Positions 33,625-43,385 of a stretch of DNA of 64,000 nucleotides are shown piece by piece. The stretch spans positions 246,001 to 310,000 of the forward strand of contig JAJEKV010000107.1 in assembly GCA_021234155.1 (NCBI GenBank). The letters are read 5' to 3'. The DNA comes from Isoetes taiwanensis. Taxonomy: Eukaryota > Streptophyta > Lycopodiopsida > Isoetales > Isoetaceae. Position 1 is the stretch's first letter. The number at the start of each line of letters is the position of its first letter. Below the pieces are notes generated by a model. It saw only the letters and a list, made by a program, of their open reading frames with translations, was not told the DNA's origin and ran no database searches. A program made the position numbers and the translations under genes.

Positions 33625-33629
33625 ATCTG

Positions 33630-34696
33630 GTCCATCATTAGCAGATGTAGCTGTACAGTGTGAAGCAAGAGAAGAGGCCGTAGATTCATGACTTTATGTA
33701 GATGTTGAAGTCGGCGGGGCGTCAATGTATTCTGAGCCCTTCGAGGAACAGGAAGGGAAATATGCTTCAAGCATTACTGGTGTTGCATGGTGCTATGGTT
33801 GATGACAGTCCCTTCTGCCGTCGTCATTGTTGGCAGGTTCTGGTTGTTAGTTTCTTGTCTCAGGGTGAGGGGCGGAAGGTGGTATACGTCGTCTTGTTGG
33901 TAGGCGGTGGGTGTGTCTTTGATGTTGGCCATGTCGCAGATGGATATTGTGCATATAGCTGAGTTTTGGCTTGTGGTGTACGCACTGTCTTCCTGTGATC
34001 TGGCCAGGATGTCAGAGATGGCTGCAGTGGAGATGATGCAAATGCTTGTTGTTGGGTTCGGTTGCTCATACAATGTTTTGTACTCGCCGACAATCGGATT
34101 GTGGTGGATGAGGTGGGAGGGCATGCGCAGGGCTTCTATCTTTGCTTTTGTCGCTTGATCTAGATCGGGCTGGTTGAGCTCCATTTAAGAGACTAGGGGA
34201 TTGTCCAGTAGGCTTCTTTCCTGGTGCCTGCCTACAATTATGACGTTCATTCGTCTCGCGACAATTATAGATACGTCTATTATTGAAAGCATTTGGGTAT
34301 AGAACGTTGGGAGCATGAACACGTCTCGGGTGTATGTAAGAGATGATGTCCATGTTGTTGGCAAATGTCTAGCACAATTGTTGCAAGTGTAGAAGCTGTT
34401 AGAGTTGTTCCTCATGTAGTTGTAGAGGAAGTGGTTGAACAGGCAAGATGGTGGGTGCTCCTCGCGCATGCTTGGCCATTTCTTCTTTATGCGCTTTGGG
34501 TCCTTGTGGATAGTCGGCTTGCCACAGTACGCACACATATGTTGGCTTGGATTGTTCGGCAGTCCCTTTTCCACTGTGCCACATATTCTTGAGTTACGTT
34601 GGCCAATTGCTCATTGTTGGTAGCAATCGCCCTTGCCTGCTTTATTGGCATTTCATGATTGGTTGCCTGGAAGAGATCCATTATCACGTAATACAT
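33630..34696 (-). pseudogene. Helitron protein fragment, upstream piece
   Basis: The minus strand carries a decayed coding region that continues into 21480-21004 once the copia element is removed. Visible are a double zinc-binding motif (MCAYCGKPTIHKD, SFYTCNNCARHLP), an N-terminal stretch MYYVIMDLFQATNHEMP, and a long low-complexity frame MELNQPDLDQATKAK. Zinc fingers ahead of the Rep domain fit Helitron proteins, but homology of this piece is weaker than that of the downstream one. Stops and frame changes make it non-functional. Confidence 0.45.
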
Positions 34697-35620
34697 GATT
34701 CGTTGTAAACGTTAAGGATATCGTTTTACAATGACAAAACAACACCACCACCACATAAGGAAAAACAACAAATACCACATAAAAAAAAAGGTTGAGAGAT
34801 GCTAAGACATCTTAGCAAGAAGCATGATCTTAATTCGTAATACAATCAAGAAGCATGATCTTAATCTATAATACAATCAAGTCTGGGAAGTTCATTACAT
34901 GTTCAGCAACAATAAGGTTTTGGCTAGTCTAGAACAAGAAAAATGGCATACAGATAACTATATGTTTCAGCTTCATGAACATAATATTGGTAAAAAGGAC
35001 TATCACTTAAGGCAAGAAAGGCATCTACTAGGCATGGCCATATTAACATGAAAGGCAATCTTAATCCCTTTCATGCTTAAATGCCTGCTCTATTGCTAAC
35101 TCCTGTTGTATATGAAACCATTAAGTATTTCAAAAAGTTCATCCATCCGAGCAAGTATTTCTATACAAAAATTTGACAAATGCAGGTTTGGACTGCATGG
35201 GAATGCAACCCCAATGGAAATGTAAGATGACTATACCATAGGCATCACTTTCACTTCAAGATGCATTTACAGAATCATAAACTCTGGAGACAATAGCTCC
35301 ATCAGGAACTAGTATTTCTGATAGAACCTCAACTTGAAAGTTCATTGTTTGGCTTTTCAACTAGCACACTAGTGCCTTTGATAAAATCAGGGCAAGATAT
35401 TTGACAGTACTATTTTGACAATGTATTGCAAACAAATATATCGAAGCTTGAACACTCCCGAAGCCTCATCACAGGTGTTACAATATGGTGACGTGCCAGT
35501 CTGATTGTCAATAGTCCACATGTCATAATTGTAGGAAGAGTCGCATCCCTGTGATGCATATATGTATCCATTTTGATCAATAAAAAATCACCTATATATT
35601 CTCCGTAATCTGCTTATTTA
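34697..35620 (+). other. No recognisable gene
   Basis: AT-rich. AAGAAGCATGATCTTAATC is tandemly repeated (about 34818 and 34848). Nothing else supported. Confidence 0.5.
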
Positions 35621-35623
35621 AGA

Positions 35624-36160
35624 TGGTATCAGAGCCTCGTTCTAATGTCAAGTAAGGAAGCAAAGGAGGAGATTTGGAGGACCAAAATCAGAGCAAAGCT
35701 TGCCTTGAGAAGAGTGAATCAACGCCTCTTTCAACGTAGATTGGAGAGCGCTTCTTCATCCTTTGCATCCAGAAGCAGCAAGCAAATCAGAAAATTTTGG
35801 AGTAGCAAACAGAGGGTTAGTGTGTTTCAAAGATCCATCTTTCCACAAAACTAAAATTGGTTGCTGTAATAATCCTGCTACCCATCTAATACAAATTTTG
35901 CTGCCCCTCAACCCCCAAATCCATCAGATCTGTCGTTGCCTGCAAAACCCTGATCTAAAAACTCGTTTGCATAATCCTCTGTTCTGCACCATCCTCATTT
36001 TTGTCACCAAATCCTCTGTTTTGAGCTATATCCGCCATATCTGCTTCTCTGCCAAATCTTCTACACCAAATCTGCCCTTTCTGTTTTCGCTCTTCTGTTT
36101 TGCCCGGTCTTCTGTTTCGCCCTTCTGCTTTTCGTCGACACTTGCCTTCTAATTTCCTTT
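35624..36160 (+). other. LTR retroelement scrap starting at a Met-type PBS
   Basis: TGGTATCAGAGCC (35624-35636) followed by a short basic frame (MSSKEAKEEIWRTKIRAK, 35645) looks like the start of an element's internal region. The preceding bases do not end in CA and no matching LTR was found, so this is a fragment. A T/C-rich tract follows (36155-36205). Confidence 0.4.
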
Positions 36161-36217
36161 AACAACAAACATTTTTTTTTTATATACCCCCTCCCCCCAA
36201 GCACAATTTCATTAAAA

Positions 36218-36252
36218 CTAGTAACGGGTGCCCGGCGTTGCCGGGCATAAAA
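36218..36252 (-). mobile_element. Helitron 3' terminus
   Basis: On the minus strand: stem GCCCGGC, loop AAC, stem GCCGGGC, then ACCCGTTA and CTAG followed by T. A short hairpin about ten bases ahead of CTRR with insertion before T is the Helitron 3' signature. The body would extend to higher coordinates. The 5' TC end was not located, so the length is unknown. Confidence 0.6.
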
Positions 36253-38267
36253 ACAATATGTGATAAACTCTAGAAATTGTGGAAAAAGGAAGAAATGTGC
36301 ACCGAAAAGAAATGAAGTGCAGAAAGAGGTTCATCATGAAAGTGTAGATGCATGGATTAACAAAATATCATAGAGGTTGCAATGTTAGACTCATCTAAAT
36401 TGTGGTTTCTATAAAAATAACCTATAGCATCCATATAACTCAATTTTACATTGTGACAATGAAAACACAACGATAGTTACGACTTTGAAGATTGTTTCCA
36501 TCTATCTTGAAAAGGAAAAGTTAGCAAAAGACTGCATAGGCTATTACGTAAAGTGTTGCTAAATTCAAATTGCTAAATGCTAGTGATATATGTATGAGCC
36601 AGTTACCTTCAGTCAAGGTCGATGCGACCTCAAAAAATAGTAGGCAATGACATAATTTGGCGTCATTCACTTTAGGTGCAGTTGTTTAAATAGGGGAACT
36701 GCTTCTACACCGTAAGTTTAAGGACTATTATGATTTTTGTCAATGGGGGCCACATGCAAATTACCCATGTGTCATGATCCAGCCTAGCTATTGTGAGTTC
36801 TCTCTAGCCAAGAGCTGCAAGGAGCTTGATATGGTATGCAAGTCACTTACCAATATCTATTGTCTATTGTTTAAATTTGGATTTTTCGGTATGAGGAAAA
36901 ACTTTTTGAATCTTTTTTCAAGTTGGGTTTCCTAAGGTTCCAGGGGTTTTGGCTAAAGGTTTGTTGGGCTTTAGCTAGAATATGTAATGTAGGCAAGGAT
37001 GTATGAATACTAAAATGCTTGCTTGCTGGTTATATATGGAAGAGGTTATCATTAATATTCGATGTGACATGGCAATATTATTGAAATGTGTGGCTACTTA
37101 AGACTACATGAGTGAGTCGTAATGTTGTTTGCTCAATTCAAGATAAAAAAACCAATGTGGAGGTTGTCACATTGTGATTTGAGGTAGTTCTTTTATTTTG
37201 TGTTATTATTATGTGTTACCTAAGCTTTGGACTAAAGATGTAATTGTCATGGCATAGAACCACAATAAAATGTAATGGCATTTGGGCTTTAAGTCGCATT
37301 TAAAGAGGACCTTGTTAAACGTAATGTCGCTTTGGGGAGGGTGGCACTTGGAGCAAGGGCCAATGATACAATGTAGATCTATGTACGAAATTATAGGTTT
37401 ACACTCTACCTTTTGATTCAATAATCAATACAAATCCACAGACCTCAAGAAAGAAATATATTGGCATTTTTAATGTCTTCGCACATGGGCAAAAATGGGT
37501 CTGTCTAAGTTTCAGTAGCTAAGTATTGGCGAACACAAATGGTATCCTTGCATGAGTAAATGTTATCCTTGCATGAGTAATAAGTTGAACAAATGCCATT
37601 GCTGCATAAGTAAAACAGCTTGAATAGACTCTTCTCTATGTGAATGGACTATTAGAGGTATCGATAAAAAGATGCTTGATGCACAAACAAAAACATGTTT
37701 TTCTTATTGAGAATTGTAATAAGCAGAACTCATTGTTCCTTTTCACATCTTTGTTTATACTCTTAATGAGACACCACATCTATAGCAGACATACTAAACA
37801 TGTACATGTCTATGGCAAAATGCTCAACATAGACAAAATAGATATTGTACAACAGATATAGTCATTCCACATCAAGGAGATAATTTGGAAATGTAAAAAT
37901 GAAATAAGTGTATGAGACACAAACTGGATCCCAGATGAAGATCCAAGTGGGACATGCGATTGATGCTTGCTAACTATTGGCAGGAGCATGAAACCTGCTA
38001 TATGCCATATCTGCCATCTTTTTATAGGAATAATTAATTTCTTAGCCACAGGAAGTAGGCAACTGAAACTTTCTATTACAGAGATGCAGAGTAATCAATA
38101 AGTGGGGCTCCCTAGATTCTGCACATGGTCCTCACTATAATCTGCATATGGTCCTCTGATAATATGGTGTTTGACACCAAGGGATATATTCCTCCAAGCG
38201 AATTCAGATCTATGCTCTTATGTCAGTCTATGAATTTTTTAACACTATCAATGTTGTAAGTACTGTT
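36253..38267 (+). other. No recognisable gene
   Basis: AT-rich, possibly the body of the non-autonomous Helitron ending at 36218. TATCCTTGCATGAGTAA is tandemly repeated near 37543-37582. A possible further DWF5-like scrap (SHVPLGSSSG on the minus strand near 37955) is too weak to call. Confidence 0.45.
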
Positions 38268-38438
38268 TTTTCCCACCCCAGCTCCTCCAAATAATCCAAT
38301 TTTTCCTCCACGACGGTAAGGAGCTAAAAGATCTACTGCTTTAATTCCTATTTCAAAAATTGATAATTTAGTATCTAACTGTGTAAAGGCTGGAGCAGGT
38401 CTATGAATAAAAAATGTTGTGCTAGCATCTATGGAACC
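38268..38438 (-). pseudogene. atpB: Plastid atpB fragment in nuclear DNA (NUPT)
   Basis: The minus strand encodes [28 protein letters not shown] and [14 protein letters not shown], the middle of the plastid ATP synthase beta subunit, up to and including the Walker A P-loop, where homology ends. Substitutions (IHRPAP, EIGIKA) and the missing rest of the gene mark it as a dead nuclear copy, not plastid DNA. The upstream frame ([14 protein letters not shown]) is not atpB that I recognise. It sits 150 bases from the broken end of the DWF5 copy, so it may be filler at a repair junction. Confidence 0.8.
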
Positions 38439-38900
38439 TGATACAGATATAATAAAATCCAATATGTTTATATGACATTTATTCCTTCGAGTAATTTTAG
38501 GTCTAGCATCCAGAAGAACGAAATGATTCAAACAAATATTTTAGCATTTTCTTATATTCCACATATTAACTATTCTATTATTGTCGTCCAATCGCTGGAT
38601 TGAACCATCCTAGCCTGCAGAAGAGCAACAACATAAAGCACACTTGGAGGAAAAGGAGCTGCATGCATGTAAAGCTCAAATAAAAAATGCATACTTCCAA
38701 ATGGCAAGGTATACAGCAAGAGTAGTAACGTATGCTGACATTCCATTATCCTATAATGCCAAGAGAAGGTCACTGATTATGATTCCAAAATTGTAAACCA
38801 TTGAGCATTACACATCTACCTTGTAGATTGGCTAGTTGCCTGCAGGAGAAATTGGGCCAAGCACAGGGAGAACTGCAGCAGAGCCTCAAATATAGCAAAT

Positions 38901-39491
38901 TGTTTGGGGTCTGGGTTCGGGAACTCCTGCAAGACAGCCCTCTGTGAGGACCCTTGGATCTAACGGGAGAATCCGGGGGCTATGTCACGCGGGATTTGCA
39001 AAGAGAACAAGGAAAAGAACAGAAAGCAAAAAAAGAACAATGTGATCACAATGAAGAGAACACCTTTCTTGATGTCAATGAAGATACATGAGCTCTCTCA
39101 ATCGAGAGAAAACTGAAGTGAGACAAGACTCAAAACTCATCTAAAACTCATGTGCTAGCTCTACTCATATATATAGTACAATGGCCTTTGGCCCAATATA
39201 GACACTCTGACTGATCTCGGTGCCGACTCCTGGAAGGAGGCCTGATTTGCAGGAATGTTGGCGGTGCCTCTTGAAGTGCCTGAAATCATGCTGACGCTGA
39301 CGCGGGCGGTGACGGGCCGTCACTTGTCTGAGCACCGCCTCTTGGTAGCAGACGCGGGTTTTGACTGCGTGGTCTGCTTGGTCTTCTGTTAGGCCTTTGA
39401 CGACTGACCCGTGCCTGGCTGTGGATCCTTGGACTTGACTTGGTCCATTGTATGCATGAATAGTCCTGTATCAGGAGGCACAGGACTAACA
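38901..39491 (-). repeat. 3' LTR of the minus-strand Ty3-type element
   Basis: 591 bp, TG...CA ends on the minus strand (TGTTAGTCCTG, CCCCAAACA). It is about 97% alike by eye with 46099-46680, which lacks a short stretch near 46565. Confidence 0.93.
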
Positions 39492-42250
39492 TTCCCCCCA
39501 CCAAATGACACAGGGAGAAGAAATGGAGGAAGTGTTTCCGAGGGCGGGAATCCAATAGTTTGGAAGTGATCCTCACGGGAATGAGGACGGGCTCCATTAT
39601 GGTAAGTGCCAATGAGGTCCTGGCGTGTTTGAAGAGCGTCAGGAGTGTTGAGCCCAAGGGCCGGATCTGCATCAATGAGGAATTGAGAGCGCACCATGTC
39701 TTCCAGGGCAGCATGGGCTTCTGAAGGAACGAACTGGCACTCCATGAGAAGACAGGTCTGAAGACCTAAGGCACTGACGCTGGCATTCGGGTTGCAGTAA
39801 AAGATGGGACGCTGCCGATTTAAGGAGCTTCCCAGGATGCACTTGAGAGAAGCACAAAAACCAGCTTGACGGTGTACTGAAGGGTCTGGTGAGGTGGCGG
39901 CATTCTGCAAGAAGGTAGCAAGGCCATGAACAGCATCAGTGGGCGTTTGCCAACCACGCTCATTTGCAATGTAGATCCAATTGGAAGTGTCATCCAGGGT
40001 GGCACCATCCTCCCAATTGGAGCGGCGGACAAAACGGGGATCCCACCGGAGATCGAGGCGGAGTCCACCCAGCGTGGCCATCCAGGACTTTGGTCCAAAA
40101 GGGGAGACGCCAATCAAGGGTGAGGAACCGGGGGCATGGAGGGACACCCAGGGAGGCATATGGAGAGGGAGCCATGCCCGTGGGCGTGGGCTGCTGAGCC
40201 TGCTCCCTGAATTCACGTACAAGGTCGGGATCAAGAGCTTTGCACCACTGATCCCACTCAGAAGTAGAGAGCTGAGTGTAGACAGGAGGATTATCCCATC
40301 CCGTGGGTATTGTCTTGCTATCCAGAAGGGCACGCAACTGATTGTAGCCTGCCAAATGCTGCATATAAACTTGGGCAAACGGAAGATCCTCAGGATGTCC
40401 AAGATTCTTCCGCACCTGTTCTAGCGTTTCGGCTTGCCAGAGAGGTGAATGATGAGCAAGCTCGAGCATGTACTCCTGATGAAGAGCGTGAGTCCGATCA
40501 TGATCTGACAGGTAGGGGTTGCTATCCAAGAGCAACCAATGAGCCTGTGAATCACCCTGAAAGTTCTGATGTGGCCCATCACGAAATTTGTCCTGTGTGT
40601 CAGCCATATAGAAGTCATGAAATATGTATGCCATCGGCTGAACAATCCTGAAGGTGATTAAATCAGGGTCTTCACAGTGAAGGAGGTCGAAGACTAAGAG
40701 GGCACAGAGTAAGCCTTTGTCTTCAATTGAGAGGTCTGGCCAAATCCGGAGAAAATCCTCAGTGCGCGGTGGGCATCAACCTGACCATTGGCTGCATACC
40801 ACTTGAAAAGAAAGAGGTGACATCGGGCAACCACATAATCAAGGTAACTGGAAGGAATAGCGAAATCCACAGACTGGTGGAGAGCTATATTAATGTAGCC
40901 CTCTTGTTTAGTTTGGGCCTCTTCAGCAGATTGGACAGCTTGCTGGAGCTGATGTTCAAGATCGTGGATCCGGTTTTCCTTCTCGAGCAGAAGACGGGAC
41001 TGATCACGGACCCGTTTCTGAGGAAGTGTGGCATGTGAAGAGGATTGCCCAGGAGTATGGAGTCGAAGCTTTGCAATCTCTGCATCATCAAGTATCTTTT
41101 GCTTCTGGGCCTCCGTGAGTTGATCCTAGAGAGGCGTGAGCTGACTAGTCAGCGTGGAAAGCTGAGCTTCCAAAGAGGCTATTTGAGCGACATGCGCTGT
41201 AAGGGCATGGGCTTAAGTGGTGTAATTCTGAGAAAGCTCTGTGTACAGCGTGGTGAGCTTAGCAATGTCTTTATCCTTGTCAACCAAGAGAGTCTCCCGT
41301 GCCTTGACCTGTTCCAACAATTCCTGGATGATGGTTTGCAATTGAGCCTGCTGATCAGCAAGCAGACTGTGCTGATCGTGGGCCGTCTTTAGATCCTCAC
41401 GGGCCTGTAAAAGAGCCACGTGCTTTTCTTGAAGCTTGTCCTCCAGAGTGCGAACTTGCGTGGTAGCAGCTTGAAAGTTTCGGTGAACCTCATCCGAGGC
41501 CCCCAGGGACGCTTGAACCCCATTCATGAGAGCTTCCTGGGATTCTTGTAACTTGAGGAGAGCAGCTTGTACATCCTGCTGATATTGATACAGAAGCTGG
41601 CGAGGATGTGGAGGTGGAGGGCCCTGTTGTGTCCGTGTTTGGGACGTCTGAGAGACATGATGAGAAGTGGAAGGCATCGTGTCTGTGGAGGAAGAGGAGA
41701 CAGTGACATGCATGGCATTATGTTGGACATGACCAAAAGAAGAAGGGCGTGAAGTGCCAACCTGTTGGTTTTGAGGAAGTGAATGAAAAGATTTCTGAGT
41801 GGAGGCATGAGAGACGAAAGGGGACACAGGAATAGGAAGATAATGACGGATTAGGGCTTGAAGATGGACACCCACTGAGGCTTCAAAGACAGAGGAGGGG
41901 GCAGCCTGAATGCGGTCTACTTCATGAAGAAGGCGGTAGAACAACAGCTGTGGCAAATCAATATGGTGAGGGGAGTGGATGGCTGTGATCACCATATTAT
42001 AGAACGGCTTATTGATATGGGTGTTCTTGATAGAATACCCAAGCAATTTTCGCCACAAAAACTTGACAAAAGTGTCGTGGGACTTTGCAATATTGGTGAG
42101 GCGATGCATGTTGGCTTGATAAGAAGGAGTACCGAACTGAGTGACATCTATGTCCTGTAAGGCAGCCCAAGATAAAGAAGGTGTTTGCAAAGGAATACGG
42201 AATACCTCAGAAATCAGGGGCTGAGTAAGCAATATGGTGGTGCCATCCTG
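39389..42250 (-). pseudogene. Long coiled-coil ORF replacing RNase H and integrase
   Basis: Not a known retroelement enzyme. Read from 42250 to 39389 with several shifts and stops (about 41213, 41128, 40740, 40000). The first part (ISEVFRIPLQTPSLSW, FVKFLWRKLLGYS, NMVITAIHSPHHIDLPQLLF) faintly resembles the 'putative plant transposon protein' domain found in plant retroelements. The middle (about 41610-41010) is a long coiled coil (KLQESQEALMNG, LEDKLQEKHVALLQ, LLEQVKARETLLVDKD). The C-terminal part (MAYIFHDFYMADTQDKF; later DTSNWIYIANERGWQTP) is unknown and runs into the 3' LTR. Its place directly after a cut RT suggests capture or recombination. A structural role is one guess. Confidence 0.55.
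39492..39502 (-). other. Polypurine tract of the minus-strand Ty3-type element
   Basis: GGTGGGGGGAA on the minus strand abuts the 3' LTR start. Confidence 0.85.
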
Positions 42251-43157
42251 AGGTGACGCAGAAAGTGCACTTCTCAGGATTGAGACTAATGCCAGATTCA
42301 TCACATTTTTGAAAGACAAGCTCCAGTTTGTCCAAGTGATCATCCATGGAGCTGTAGGCAGAAAAATCATCTTGGAAGATCTGAAGAAAAGGTTTATCCT
42401 TCATAAAGTCTTGAAAGACGGAGAGCATGATGCGCTGAAAGGTTGAAGGAGAGTTTGACAAATCAAAAGGGACCACCTTGTAAGCAAAAGTGCCCCACGG
42501 GGTGGTGAAGGTAGTTTTGAGTTGATCCTCTTGCTTGATAGAAATCTGATTGTACCCCGAAAAACCATCCATGAAAGAGTACATCTCATGACCAGCAACT
42601 TCTTCAAGAACCTGGTTAGTGAAAGGAAGTGGAAAGTGATCACGCTCCGTGGCTTGATTGAGTTTTCTGTAATCCACGCAAACGCGGATCTTACCATTGT
42701 GTTTGAGAGCGATGACGATGGGGCTCACCCATTCAGAATGTTTGACCTCATAAATCAGGCCAGCAGCCAAGAGTTTGTCAATTTCAGCCTTGACGCGGTC
42801 ACGGTAATTTGGGTTGAGCCTGTACTGTCGTTGCTAAATTGGGCGTGCATCAGATTTGGTAGGAATGGTGAGTTCCCCCAATTCTTTTTTGATACCTCGA
42901 AGGTCTTTGTAGCTCCAAGCAAAAATATGTTTGAATTTCTTGAACAGCGTCACAGCGCGTGCTTTATAGGGAGGCGGAAGTTTAGCAGCTAAGCGAACTG
43001 GTTGATTGTTACCAATGTCCACAATTTCCACTTCTGGAGTCTGAATATGAGGAACAACCTCCGTGTCCTGAACCTGATGAGCAGGAGGCTGAAGCATGAC
43101 GGGAGGAGCAGCATTTTGCGTGGTGAAGAAAAGAGGCTGCTGAGCGTCATCAAGCAA
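42250..43157 (-). pseudogene. Truncated Ty3-type reverse transcriptase
   Basis: KFKHIFAWSYKDLRGI precedes the RT. After a stop and frame change come LIYEVKHSEWVSPIVI, IRVCVDYRKLNQ, YSFMDGFSGYNQI, PFDLSNSPSTFQRIM and IFQDDFSAYS (Asp pair near 42366-42371). Reading continues to LNPEKCTFCVTSG and then leaves RT homology near 42250: the thumb, connection, RNase H and integrase are absent. The usual FGL-x-NAP reads FDLSNSP, another sign of decay. Confidence 0.85.
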
Positions 43158-43385
43158 GCATGAACCTCAATGGTCTCTGAGGAAGGAAGTGGATCAGAAA
43201 AATGATCAAGACGTTGAATGCGATTGCAGGAAGCCAGGTAAGGGTCCAAGAGAGCCGCCACAGCCTGGTCCTGATCTAGCGTCATCTCACCCCAAGGATC
43301 AGCATACTCAGGGTAGGATGAGAGAGGGAGACCCGCTGGAGGAGCTTGAACATGGTAAATATTTTGTGCTTCTTCAGAGTCGGTG

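Noticed and set aside
37810-38049. Further DWF5 exon (SHVPLGSSSG)
   Set aside because: The resemblance is only a few residues, without splice sites or matching phase.
38223-38531. ATP synthase beta-like frame as a real gene
   Set aside because: Homology covers only about 57 residues, stops at the P-loop, and has substitutions; surrounding DNA is nuclear repeats. Treated as a plastid-derived scrap.
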